Of a stretch of 64,000 nucleotides of DNA, positions 33,790-45,700 are shown in pieces (within the stretch, counting starts at the first letter, position 1; each line of letters starts with the position of its first letter). The stretch lies in the NCBI GenBank assembly GCA_034008185.1, contig CM067086.1, forward strand, positions 10,106,507 to 10,170,506, given 5' to 3'. The notes under the pieces were generated by a model. The model had not been told where the DNA came from and ran no database searches. It saw only the letters and a program-made list of their open reading frames with translations. Made by a program: the position numbers and the translations under genes. Source of the stretch: Gorsachius magnificus (taxonomy: Eukaryota; Chordata; Aves; Pelecaniformes; Ardeidae).

Positions 33790-35430
33790 ACTGTTCAACC
33801 TCCTACTTATTCTTAATAGATTAATTTGCGATTGCTCCCTCGACATTTCAGCCTTTCATGATGGAGAGCAATTCCTCTCATTTCACTCATCAAGGCTCCA
33901 TATAATAATGAAAGTCCCCATAGGTCACCTCTATTGCGTCTTATTTCCTTAACCCCTTTAGCCTTCCCCCCCGATGAGTGTTCTTAAACCTGGAGCTGTC
34001 TGGGCTAAGGCAAAAATAAAATTCCTCCTGCAAGGCGACTGCAACTGAATCTGTATTGCATCAGTTCTATAGAAAATGTGACTGTAGCCATGTGATTTCA
34101 ATTCTCTGACACCTTTCTATTGTCATAACATCCTATTTGTTTTTTTTCCAAGCAGTCATACACACAGAACTGCTGGGATTTTTCTCTAATAACCCCAGGT
34201 CTCTCTTTTCTTTGGTACACTGAATAACATGAACTCTGCTGTGGTTCACTAGCTCTAGACTTACTGTTAGAGCCACTAAAAGATCCAAATCCTCCTCAGC
34301 TTGGTAAGCATTGCTTCTTACTGTTCGCTTAATCTTTACATTTGGCAGAATAATCAATGTCTGCTATTTTACTTGTTATAGTCTTTCAGAATAAAATTGA
34401 TAGGCAAGATCCTGAGCTGCTGTAAGTTGCTATGTCCCTAGCATCACTTCACTGGTCCAGCTTCACACATTAAATAGATGCTACAAAACAAACCTGGAGG
34501 GCAAGCTGCCAATTTAAATTTTCCAGTTGTTACTTATGACCAATAGCTGTTTCCCAAGTTGCAGCCCTGCTTCATGGTTTACATTTACGTAGGGGAAAGT
34601 CCCAACAGAGCCTGCAGGCAGGCAGGCATGCTCGCGCACTGAAGAAGAGGTGCAGCTCTGGGTGAAAGAGAGGGATAGATGAAGGTGTCCAGAAGTAGCC
34701 CTGTTCTCCCAAGAAATCCTCTTTAAAGGAACAAACCATTGCATTTTTTTAAAGAACAATTTTACATTGCATCATGTTCCAGGATCTCTCTTCTTTTGTG
34801 CAACCCATCCATTCCATGGAAAACAAAATATTTCTGACCAGCAATATAGCACTAAATAAATATGCCATTCATATGCACAGTCTTGAAGGTTGTGCATCTT
34901 TAGGGGGAGGAGACAACAGTTCAAAGTAATTCAGTGCTGATTGGGTTGGGGATAATTTTCTGGCAACTAGGGATGGTATTGAGACCAAAGAATCATTTCA
35001 AATAACTACAAAGGAGTCACAGGATAGCAACACCTTTCAGTCTCTAGAGACCTAGAATTGATTTGAACTGGTCTACCACTTAAATGGAGAAAAGCTATTA
35101 TCCCATCACTAATCTCTTGAGCCGTTCAGTCCCACTTGAACCAATTTTTTCTTCAACAAGCTATTTTACGTAGTTCACTTAGCCCACAATCTTTATGGGA
35201 GAAGCTTATCAAATGATTTGTGTAAAAAGAGAAGTACTTCTCCCCCCTTTGCATTTCTGTTTATTCTTGGGTTTGTTGCTAACATGACAGAACTATTAAA
35301 CGTGTTCCTCTTCTCCTCTCCTTACGGAACTCTGCTTTTCTTGCTGCCATTCACAAGATAAGACCATTTCTTACTAGTTTTTGGAAGAAGAGCCAGCCTA
35401 GAAGAATATGTTCCAGATACTTTCTTCCAG
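33790..35430 (-). mobile_element. Ancient degraded CR1-type LINE (antisense)
   Basis: Several short blocks occur in the order expected for an old amniote CR1 (L3-like) read in reverse complement. TAACCCCAGGTCTCTCTTTT (34188-34207) resembles the ACTCCAAGGTCTCTTTCT block. TTTACATTTGGCAGAATAAT, then TCTGCTATTTT, resembles TTTGCATTTATCAACATTGAATTTCATCTGCCATTTT. CAAGATCCTGAGCTGCTGTA resembles GAGATCCTTTTGTAGCTCTT. GAAGCTTATCAAATGATTTG with AGAAGTACTT (near 35201) resembles the GACCTTATCAAATGCTTT...AAGTACACTA block. Between 34490 and 34790 similarity is lost, so that part may be an insertion or fully decayed. Boundaries are approximate. Confidence 0.5.
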
Positions 35431-35439
35431 ATAAATGCA

Positions 35440-36075
35440 GATTTACTGCCCTCAAATGTCATAACAGTCATCAGTATAATGCTGATACAGCCTCAATAGG
35501 TCTGCAGCCCAAGAAGGGTCAAATCCAGGATTTGCTGAGGAAGAATTGCTAAATTCTGAAGCACAGCATTGTTAAGGATCAAATTTGTAAAAGTAGCCGT
35601 CATTTTTGGGTGCATTCATGGGCACCAAAAGGTGGTCACAATGCCCACAAGTATAGGAAAAAGCTGTAACTAATAATGTCTTAAAAATTAGGCCTTCGGT
35701 ATTTAATACTGGGCTTGCAAAAAATTAAGACACCAGTAATGGAAAGCCATTTATGAAAAGGGGCTGCAAATGAGGCCATCACATCTGTCGCAGAGCAAAG
35801 CTGAGAGCCAGGGAGTTTGGATCTGTGGTTTGGTGACGGGGCCACGCCAGCCCAGCAGGAGAATTCTTTCCGGTGAGAAAGCAAGCAGGTATTCACGCTC
35901 AAACCTCTCAACTTCTTTCACTGTTTTCCCGCTATTTCATGTGCTCAGAGGAGCCTAGTTTGTCTATTTCTTGCTTTCTCCTCCTTAAGCATTTTCCCTG
36001 TAGTTTCTCCCACCACTGAATTTACTCGGCCTCCTCCATCACTCCTGGAATTAGAATCCATGCCTTTGAAAAACC
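35440..36075. other. Non-coding stretch, nothing recognised
   Basis: Unassigned sequence between the presumed old CR1 and the candidate enhancer at 36.1 kb. Opposing short frames at 35681-35911 (-) and 35770-35958 (+) are mutual shadows. Confidence 0.45.
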
Positions 36076-36079
36076 TGCG

Positions 36080-36560
36080 CTTTCTTCATTTCAGGCAGCT
36101 AATCGCCCTCCCGCTCACCCCGCAGGTTACGCTGCCGGAGCAACGTTACTTTGATACTGTTCCTCTGGCAGCAATTAGAATCAAATCAGCACCAGGCTGT
36201 TTATAAAAAGGGATGTTGCTATAATGACACTATCAATTCTTCCAAACATTGTAGCTATTTATCAAGTGATTAAAGTAGAGTAACTTACTCCAGTTTTACT
36301 AGCCTATTTTCCATTGGAACTTGAAAGGTTTTACTGCCTCAAGTGTGGCACTTGGACTGCTGATAATTTCGATTTTATTACATTATCATATTTTTTAGAT
36401 TTATTTCTGGCTTTTGCATAAGATTCAAATTGTTACCCAGTTTATAAAATAAGATAAATTTATCTTGGTCAAAAATCACATTAAGATAATTATCTTGCCC
36501 TTTTGGCAGATAATTTTGTTTGTAATATATTGAAAATGCTTATTTTTTGTTTTTCTAACC
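36080..36560. promoter_or_regulatory. Candidate enhancer with paired GATA-type palindromes
   Basis: AT-rich, repeat-free sequence containing AAGATAAATTTATCTT (36451-36466) and AAGATAATTATCTT (36483-36496). Both are perfect palindromes made of AGATAA and its complement, the second wrapped around a TAATTA homeodomain core. A fifth AGATAA lies at 36508-36513. AGATAA is the classic GATA-factor site, so five sites in alternating orientation lie within about 60 bp. The upstream part has ATCAAGTGATTAAAGTAGAG (an NKX2-like CAAGTG word) and GCAGCAATTAGAATCAAATC. This is inferred to be a tissue-specific enhancer. The target is unknown. Confidence 0.45.
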
Positions 36561-36569
36561 ACTCATTCT

Positions 36570-38825
36570 TGCAAAAGTGGCTATTTTTCTCCTGACACAG
36601 GCAACTGTATCTCCCTCTCGCTGTCAAGACCTGTCGTGTCTCCTCCAATTTTCCCCTCTCCATTAGGGGAAAACCAAAGAAATTGTTTGGCTCTTGGCTT
36701 GCCAGCAAGCTACCATGGGCACCCGTATTGCTGTCAGTGTAGCCGGGCTGACTCACCTGCTGGTTGTGCCACACTGCGGCGTCAGGGACTCATGGGGAGT
36801 CCTTAATCAGGCAGTACCACACTACGACTAAGGTAGCACTTATTCGGAGCAAGGTGTCGGCAACACGCACACCGTGACCGCCTCTAAGCCAGCCCATGTG
36901 TTATGCTATGCGTGTAGCTCCACTGTGCTCCTCACCAACTCCCTGCTTCTCTCTGTTAAGGAAAGTATTAACTGCTGATAGCCAACAGAAAAGACCACTT
37001 CTTAAAAAATTAATGGAGGTCACTGGCGGATTCCTTCTCCCTTTGCCCTCTCCAGCAAGTCTTGATATCCCTTAAACTGCTGCCCTGCCTCACCTCATAG
37101 GTCCACACTTCTTCCACCTCCTCAAACTAGCAGGCTGTAGATAACACTGTAGCCTGCCAAGGCAATTAATTCAGAGCCAATTTAATCAGTTACCAAGTGT
37201 CTACTGAAACTCCCAAATTATCAGAAAGATACTACTTATCAGGTATCAGAAGAAAATTGGAGCACCTAACCCTAGAGTATGCAAATCACACGTGTCCTCT
37301 GCCCTGCCCAAAGGGTCTCCAAGGAAGGTTAGCTGTCCGAGAGTTGGCTTCAAATACCTGGATGTCTGTCTTGAACAGCCTCAGTACCTTGTCCCTAGGA
37401 TGTCTGAAGAGCCACCTGTGATCTCCACTTTTAGCACTTTGATTAACCAAAATCAGATTTTTCAATTTATGGGAAATTTTGATACTTAAAAAGCATAAAC
37501 TCACAATTAGATCAAACCTGTAAGAGATTTTTTGTGAAAAAAACCCCTCCAAATAGTGCTTGTTTAGGGGAAAAAATCAGCTTAGGGAAACTTAAAGTTT
37601 CAAATTTTATTTAGAATGCATGGGTTTTACTTTGTGCATATACAGCATTATTATAAAATAACAACTTATATTGACATGTTTTAACTTGGTGTCAATAATT
37701 AGTTAAAATAATATAGCTCCTCCTACTTTAAAAAATATTAAGGGCATGTGCTGCTTAGTACTGGCAGAAATAACTCAGTTACAAAATAAAGTAAGTGGCA
37801 TTCTGGTGTAGAAAAAAGATAGCGATACCCTGAGTTTTGAATAGGATAAATGAGGATTGTACAAATATTTAATACGCCAGTATATCAAGCACTCATGACA
37901 GAAGGACCAATAAACAGACTCTGGGTAATATCCAAGAGGTTTTGAGGTATGATATTGAAATACTAACTTTTTTTGAGTGGAATTATTCACATTTCTCAGT
38001 ATCTAACGTGGCCTAGGAGCATTACAAAAGCAATTCTCTCCCTGTATTTTTCCCCACTTCTTGCTCAAGGGCCCAGGAAGGTACAGGGTGTACCCTATCT
38101 TTTTTCCTGCTTTAATGCAGGCATAGAAAGAGAAGCAATTCAAAACTGGAGAACACCTAAGAGAAGTCCCAAACCAGAGCTAAAATAAATTTTCTTTAAA
38201 ACATTCAGGCTCCATTTGAGTTTGGGGTTAAAATGAAGATCAGTTTACACATTTGTGTTGTTTCTGATGACAATTCTATGGAATATATACATACAGAAAT
38301 TCACCCACTTCTAGTGAGAAACCACCCAACTTTCTCCTTCACCGTTGCTCAGAACCCAGGCGACATTACCCCTGCGTCATCCCACCCTCCACGGCCACAC
38401 AGCCAGCAATGTGGGGACAACACACACTCAGCTGAAGCCAAGTCCAAGGGAGGCAGCTAAGGCTCCCTGCAGCGAGAATGGGTTCAGTTCTGTGGATTTC
38501 AGTGCAGTCACAGAGAATTTGCACCAACAATTTGTATAAATCACAATCCAGATGGGTTGGCAATAAAAGTTTTGCTGCTTTGCATACTTCGTATCTCTGA
38601 ACAGTTTTTCTCTTGTAATGACACGGTGAAGAAGCTGATGATCATAAATATGGAGTGTATCACCCTGTCCTTTAACTCCCTCCTTATTGCTTTTGCAACA
38701 TAATACATGCATCTCAAATAAATTAAACATGTGACATATAAAATCAGTTCATGTTTTTTGGGGGTTGTCAAAATCCGGAGAAACCAAAACGTTGAAAATC
38801 ACTTGTCAAAACGTTCTGGGATGAA
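36570..38825. other. Non-coding stretch, nothing recognised
   Basis: No supported gene, RNA or repeat. Overlapping frames of 60-100 codons on both strands around 37.2-37.55 and 38.2-38.77 kb have no recognisable domain. Confidence 0.5.
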
Positions 38826-38829
38826 GTAG

Positions 38830-38852
38830 TTAAGCTGTCATCGACAGCTTAA
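38830..38852. other. Perfect inverted repeat, 10-bp arms and 3-nt loop
   Basis: TTAAGCTGTC, then ATC, then GACAGCTTAA: ten of ten bases pair around a 3-nt loop. Pairing beyond the arms is only partial (about three further pairs after a two-base bubble). It is too short for a microRNA precursor and has no T run after it to suggest a Pol III terminator. It could be a dimeric factor site (two AAGCTGTC half-sites) or chance. Confidence 0.85.
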
Positions 38853-38859
38853 ACACTGT

Positions 38860-40135
38860 TTATTTGAATATGTAAAACAACTTTTTGAAAAACCAAAAGT
38901 ACAGAGTCTGTTGATCAGAGTTCTTTCTCCAGACGTCTTAATTTTGCTTCCCTGATCTCCTGGGAAAGAAAACTTCAGATGAAGTGCGAGGCCATATACA
39001 CCCACCGTGAAGTAAGTACATTGCTCTACTGACACAACTGATGTGACAAAGTATGGCAATGGTATTACCATGGTACTACAGGATTATTACTCTGCAGTGC
39101 CCATTATTTGAAATGGAGTTACTCTGTGCTTACCACAAAACAGCAAGTAGCATTTTGCAGTAACACAATAAATAACCCATGTCATCTCTGTATCTACACC
39201 TTTTGCAGGAACAGATACAGAGCCAATCTAAAAACAAATCTAAAAGTGCTATAATAATGCCGGAATGACATGCCTCTTAAGCTGTTTACAGCTGACAGAC
39301 TAAGTGAAATGGTTTGACAAGGAAGAACACAGTATGTGTTGACAGCCCTGCTTAGTTGGTATTTGAAAGGCAAAATTAAAGTCATACTTTTACAAGGTGC
39401 AGAATTCTGCTCACTTGAAGGACATTCTCTTAAGCAAGGCATAGTATTAAGCCTCTGCCATCCTCCTCCTCCTGTCTCCCATTTTTATGTGTTGGCCACT
39501 AAGTGGCACACCTCAAAAACCAGTCCTGACTCCCTACCTCAGTAATTGCTTGTGAAAACGTATTATTTAGAAGAGTATGGAGAAAGAGCAACAGCAAGAG
39601 CAGCCATAAACGTTCACCCTCCGTAATTTAAGGGAGCACGGCACCATATGGGTAGCATTTGGCTTTTCTTACAGCAGGCAGCACTGTTAGGAAAGAGCAA
39701 ACATCAAACACAGGCTGAGTACAAATCCCCTCCATCCACAGAGACACCTTTCACTTGACTACAGGATATGAGAGAAAAACATAAAAACACAGTGAATCCT
39801 AAAAAAAGTAAATAAGAGCTAAGATAGGTCAGAGGAAAGGGCTGGAGACAGGCACGAGGAAACACAGGCTGGTTTGGCAGTACTTTCACAGCTCTAAGGC
39901 AAAGGGAGCGGGAAGACTTAAAGGACAAATGTTGTCAAGTACCTGGACTCCCATTTTTACCTTGTCCTTGCTAATCCTATGGGCTAGCAGTAACCATTGA
40001 AGAGGTTTCTTCACTGCAAAACTCTTGCTAATACTTGGCCCCTCACTGTTAGAGGCCATGGGAAGCCATGAACATTCACATTCCCTCCCGCTTTGAGAGA
40101 CAGCGACTCTGCTGTCATAGGGCAGATGCACGATG
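38860..40135. other. Non-coding stretch, nothing recognised
   Basis: Ordinary sequence. Short frames on both strands lack domains. No repeat is recognised. Confidence 0.5.
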
Positions 40136-40139
40136 ACGG

Positions 40140-40400
40140 AAAAGCCAACGCCTGCTATTCCTTTTCTGTGGATAAGCCCAGAGGTTCACCTGCTCGCAAT
40201 GCCAGTCCATCCAGCTCTTTTAATGAGCCCTGTAATTGATGCAAATGAGCCCAAAGTTGCCAAATAAAATCATCTAACTGAGCGGAACTACCAGGAAAGC
40301 ATTAGGAATATTCCCCACTTGGAGGCATAGGATGCGGTTACCATTGCATTTACACTGGACAGACTCTACCGGCTCAGCTGACCAAGAGGCAGCACAGTCA
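40140..40400. promoter_or_regulatory. Candidate conserved block with POU octamer
   Basis: Contains a perfect octamer ATGCAAAT (40239-40246) directly after TAATTG. The 9-mer AATGAGCCC occurs twice, at 40222-40230 and 40244-40252, the second overlapping the octamer. The adjacent sequence (AAATAAAATCATCTAACTGA, GCATTAGGAATATTCCC) is repeat-free. This combination suggests a POU/homeodomain-bound element. It is inferred only. Confidence 0.35.
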
Positions 40401-40409
40401 GCGTTCAAG

Positions 40410-41270
40410 AGGAGCCCAGCTGCTGGCAGCACCTTCCTTACAGGTGAGCTGGACCCAGCTGTAACCTTAGCCCAGACTTAGCATGCAGCAGTTCCAAATA
40501 GTCTCAGTTCCTGGCAGATCAGGAACAGGGACTGTTCAAAACTTCATGTTGAAGCTGTGGTTCAGGAATCAGAACGGTGCCAAGTGGAAGTGTTTTTTCA
40601 AACTAATGGAAGTTTTGCCTACATATTTCTTCCCACACATGAAGGTCATCAAATGTTTGTGTGCCAAACATTAGAATTGATGCCATCCTAATGAACTCTG
40701 AAAACATTTTCCTGTCAAAGCAAATAGAACGAGTTGACATCACTGATCCCAGCATCGACCAAAGGGGAAAAACAAACAAACCATCAGTTCAAAAACCGGA
40801 GGGTTTTTTTGTGCTCTGAGTTCAAGGATGTGAGTCCAGCAGCACAATGACAAAGGGGAGCACGGTGCAGATGACAAAAGGGTTACGCTCACCGCAAAGG
40901 AAGTCGGTCCTGAGGAAAAGAGATTGCCTCGGCATCAAGGTCAGAAGTGCCTGGGCGTTACCTCCTCCTACCCCATGGCAGGCGAGATCCCTTGTGTCTG
41001 AGTTGTGCTGGTTTATTACCTGTAACATGTGCCACAGGCTAGGACCTGAGCGGAGAGTAAAACCTACTACTAAACCCTGTCAGAAGGTGCAAACTGATAA
41101 CACTCTTAAAAGCAATCCAGCGCTCTCAACTACCAAGAAACTTTTTTCTGCCTGTCCTTGTGGCCTCCTCCTCCATCTCCCAGGGGATCTCCCAAACCAT
41201 CTATCCAAGTATAATCCCAGGAGTGGCAACCCTGCTACAATTGGATGCAAATACGAAGGAAGTGTATCTT
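40410..41270. other. Non-coding stretch with a chance 159-codon frame
   Basis: The frame 40847-41326 (+) is basic and low in recognisable motifs. It lies opposite another open frame and runs on into the SINE-like relic, so I do not call it a gene. Nothing else is recognised. Confidence 0.5.
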
Positions 41271-41282
41271 ACAGTTATGCTG

Positions 41283-41362
41283 CTAAATTGGGGTTTGGGA
41301 GATCCAGACTCATCTCTTCCTTCTAATGTGATTCCTCTATGTCCCTTGGCAAATCCGTGAAA
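41283..41362 (+). mobile_element. tRNA-derived SINE relic, same type as the 22.1 kb copy
   Basis: GGGTTTGGGAGATCCAGACT, CTAATGTGATTCCTCTATGT and CCCTTGGCAAATCCGTGAAA follow the order of the old amniote SINE: GGGACTTGGGAGACCCAGGTT...CTGTGTGACCTTGGGCAAGTCACTTAA. Divergence is high and only the part around the B box and core is readable. Confidence 0.45.
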
Positions 41363-41369
41363 GCATTCC

Positions 41370-42600
41370 ACATGGGAAATAACCATACCTCCTCTTTTGC
41401 CTCTCCCGCTTGTTCAGAAATTTGGACAGGGTTCATCTCCTGCTGTGCGCAGTTTCTAGCGAAGAAGTGCCTGGTCACAATCTCTCTAGGTAGCTCGGTG
41501 GTTCAGTATACAATTAAAGCTCATTTTACTATTCACACAGTACAGAGGAAAAGATAGAGACTTGCTGAAGAGTACAGAGGGGGTCCGCAAGCCTCATGAA
41601 AGCATCCAGGTACCAAGCATCGATGAAGTTCCCAAACTAGTGTTTCTCCTGAGCTGCTTTGGCCATTTTGTGGATGACATTTTTCACAGAAATTGCTACA
41701 GGATGGAGGTCCTGTTGAAAAGTACTGCGTTAAATTTGGGAATAATGACAGAGGAACTAGGAAGCAGAATTAAAAGGATGAAACATACTTTGTTGCTCCC
41801 TACATCAAACACATTTCCATTTTATTTAGTGTTTTAATTTCCAGTTTTCCCATGCTCACCCTGTGCCGTCACCCATGTTTTTTGAACTGAAAGGTATTAT
41901 CTCAGCTCCCATTTCTCCAAAAGCCAGTTCTAATCTCAGTCACCCTCCAGCCCTGCAGTTTTGCTTCTTCTTGACAAGCCTGACCGCTTAAATTTCTATC
42001 AGCTCAGACAACATTTACCCGCACCCCTTTCTGTTCCTATCTCATTTCTTCCCCTTCCAGTTTTTGTGATGCCATCATACATCTATGCCAGCACACAGAG
42101 CATGCAGCAATAGCCATATAGATCCTGGCTGCGTTCAGGAAAGGGGAAAGGTTGAAGTGAATAAGATCCTGCATATGAGTGATTCCCTTGCTTGCTGTAC
42201 TACAGTGAGCTGTGCTTTCACATACTGTGATGGATGTGAGTTATGGGTCACTCCCTCACTTGTGAAAATAAATGTACAACACTTGCCAATTGTTATACTG
42301 TATATTACGAAATTCTATCACTTAAGATTTATACACCTAGCAAACCAATTACACAAACAACACAGGTACAGCACAACGGCTCCACTAACAGTTTTTTTCT
42401 TATAGAGACAGACCGATGCAAAATCGCCCTTAGCAATAAAGTGGTGCTACATTATCCAGAGGGGGATATTTTATGGACAAAGAGTTTATCATATTCAGAG
42501 TTTGCCTTGGGTGCAGTGGACTTAGCATGTGTTAAGTAATGCTTAAGTGATTTGCTGAACTGGCCTAATAGCACAAAACACTCCTGGCTCTATTTGCTTA
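41370..42600. other. Non-coding stretch, nothing recognised
   Basis: Frames at 41562-41837, 42085-42405 and 42243-42539 (+) have no recognisable domain. A TAGCTCGGTGGTTCAG word near 41490 is tRNA-A-box-like but has no B box. Confidence 0.5.
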
Positions 42601-42606
42601 TAAATA

Positions 42607-42714
42607 CATTTCAAGGCACTGATTGAAGTCTGTAGTGCCCTAAATGGTCTGGGACCTAGTTACTTAAGAGATATCATCTCTCCTTATAAATCTTATGTGG
42701 TAATTCAGAACCAG
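42607..42714 (+). mobile_element. LINE reverse-transcriptase C-terminal remnant (L2-like)
   Basis: A 36-codon open stretch reads F-K-A-L-I...SALNGLGPSYLRDIISPYKS before a TAG at 42715. The block [K/S]ALNGLGPSYLRD...PY matches the conserved 'KALHGLAPSYLSDLL..Y' segment near the C-terminus of L2-clade and related LINE proteins. No 3' end or upstream RT core is recognisable. It could be the oldest transposon trace in the window, or a coincidence over 25 residues. Confidence 0.45.
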
Positions 42715-42719
42715 TAGTT

Positions 42720-45700
42720 GTTCTTGCTTTCTTTTCCTGGGTGGACAGTGGGGTGTCTTTAACAGAGATGCATGAGCCTGGAACGTGTCCTCATCAGCCT
42801 TCGCACACAAAAATGCTTCAGAGGACTATTTCAAGGAGAAATACAAAGCTGGTCTCTTCAGTGTGACAAACATCAGTTAATCTCTTGAGTGATCTTTTAC
42901 ATCATGTTAGAAACAGAGGGCCTGGCTGTGACTGGCCATGTATGTGTTCAGGTAAGCCATTCTAGAAACCTTTTTCCTCTTATAACCATAGAACCAGTGC
43001 ACGGGCTGAAAAAAAATCACACACTTGTATGCACCACCTGGCCACAAGGTCTGAGCCAGGCTGGCATCCAGGTAATGGCACCAGAGAGACAGGAAACCCT
43101 TGCTGATCCCAGCTCCAGCAAGGCTCCCTTGAAATACTCACCATGCCACTTGCGCATCTTAGCTAATGAGAGCGGGTCCTGACCACTTGTATTTTATTTA
43201 CAATCATGTTTTCCATTTCAGGTTCATTTTAACTGTCATGAGCTGCTGAAGAACTGGATGCCCTTATCTGCTTTCCTCAAGGGAAATAGATACATGAAGT
43301 ACATAAGATTGCAGGTTTTTAAGATTAAATGCTATAAACACAGATTAAATTATATGCCTTTTATCCCTTTAAGGAACTCGTGTTCATGGCATTCTGTTCC
43401 AAGCTTCCAAAATAATTTCTACTTACATTCGCATTTAGAAGCATTTAAAACACAGCAAAGAGGGAATGCATTTGTGGACATAACTGGCAACAGAGAGCTC
43501 AGGTCTGTGTCTCGGCTACCCTCAAACCTCAGAAGGCAACAGAGGAAACGCCCAGGGCAGCCGAGCCCACTCAGGGCAGGGCTGCGCATGCCCCTCCATG
43601 GGGTACCAGAGGGGTCCCCAACAGCGAGGAAAGGTGATCTCAGCACAACCTCTTCTCAAAACCAGAACACTGACAGTTAGGAAAAATGACAAGGAAACCA
43701 TTGCCTTAATCTCTGTTTCCATGATGCCAGCAAAGATGTCTGGTCACCTTCTTGAGAGGAAGCTTGATTACTTGTCTTTTCGGTAAGGCTGTCCTGATGA
43801 AAAGGCACCAAGAGAGACAAATAGCAGCCCACAGGATAACAACCTCAGTGGGTTGTTTTGCTGTTTGCTTTAGTTCACTGGCTTAAAAGGGTCAGCAACC
43901 TTCATCCTGAGGACCCTGTTAGAGAAGTAGCTTTGAGCAAAACATGTAATTAACCTTTGGAACTCACTGTAGCAGGATGTCATTGAGGAAGCATACGAGA
44001 GAGATTTTCATTTTTTAAAAGGGATTGCATATAAGCAACTCTAAGGACACAGTCAAATATAATTTTCACTACGAAGAATTCACTGGTAGCAGCCACTAAG
44101 CACTGTGCTTCTGGGAATCAAGAACAGACCAGGGACTAATAACAAATTCTTCACTCACCAACTGGTAGGTGAATATGATGGGCAAAACCAATAAGATGAA
44201 TCCAGACTGCTTAAAGTCTTGAGAAACAGCCACTCACAGAGGCAGGAATAGAAACTACAGTTGGTAAATATCTATCTGACCTATTCCATTACGGCATTTT
44301 TTGTGTCCAGGTCTTTCCTTCATGTCCATTTACTCGCTAGATCCCAAGTGATGGCCCTTCACAACCTTAGAAAGATTAACCAGAAGTACATAAAACTCAG
44401 GCTGACCATAAAGACTTCACAGGCAAGTTGAAAGCACTATAAGTGTAGAGAAGATTTCAAATGGAAAGAATCAGGAACCAACTGAAAAGATTTTATTTTA
44501 CCGTGCAGGACACTCAAATGCCTTCTGCTAAGAAGAGCCCAACTGACAAACCTGTCTGAGAATGGCATCCTTTAAGTGACTTCTGTCGTATTTTGAAAAA
44601 ATGTAAAATCCCTGGGTTAGAAGGACAGGACAGCAGACGGGAGACGCAAGATAGTTGGAATGCGCTGACGTTTGGCGTACTTTGAAGCAGTAAGCTCAGA
44701 ACTCTCCTTCAAGACAGAGAAGGTCTGAAATGTGCAACGCATGCTGAACCATCAGGGTTATGGCAACAAGAGGGTGTGGTAAGGATCTGTGTAGACAGGA
44801 TGCCACAAGTTCTCCCATTTTGTTATGCAGGGCTCTGTCAGCGTAACTCACCCTGGATCCCTCCACATCCACCAATCTATTCCAGTTTTGAACAGGTAAG
44901 CCTTTAGATTTGATCTCGAGGATCTTCACAAGCTAAAAAAAAAAATAATAATGTAGTTTCGGCTTTAACACTTCTCTGTACAAAGCCAAAATGTCGTCAT
45001 GTGTAGTGGTGTGGAAAAAAAAACCCTAATGAAAGCCCCTGCAGCCTTGTGAAACACAGAAAGGGAAACTATGCTGTGAGCTCTGACAGTAATAAAAACA
45101 TAACTGGATTGATTCTACAGAATTTATTGAACAAAATTTAGTTAGGGTCTTTTTGTTTTGTTTTGGTTTGTTTTAACGATTGCACAACACTTAATTTTTA
45201 TGAGCTCGATTATGCCTTTAAGGCACATTCCATCAGAGGGCTGAGGTGAAAAAGCCTCTCCAGGGAGGATACAGCAGAAGAAAAAGCCTCTGGGATATGC
45301 AGGAGTTGAGCTAATCCTTTCTAGGCATGTGTTCGGCATTACCTACTTGCAGCTCTCCCACTTCCCAGTGGAAAAGCAAATCTGGGGGCCCATGGCCAGG
45401 AAGTTTCTGCCTCCTTCGGCAGACCATGCCCAGGTGTGAGAGGCAGCTGATCCAAATACTCCTTCACACATAACAACTGCAGACTTTTTTGTGAACAAGT
45501 TATTCAAATTGGGGACCTGGTCCCTTTGCCACCACTCCATCACCAAAACCTGGCTTTCTCAGGAAGGACAGAGATCATGCCTCTCATGTGTCCCAAGGCA
45601 ACCAATGCTGGCAAATTTGTTTCTAAAAACTCTATGTTACCCACTCTAGAGAATATATCATGACTTAAAACACTGAAAATATTAAACTCGGATTTAAGAA

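Noticed and set aside
40847..41326. 159-codon open frame
   Set aside because: Basic, featureless, and runs into a SINE-like relic at its 3' end. Antisense frame also open.
41481..41510. tRNA A-box-like word TAGCTCGGTGGTTCAG
   Set aside because: No B box or foldable cloverleaf follows at the right distance.
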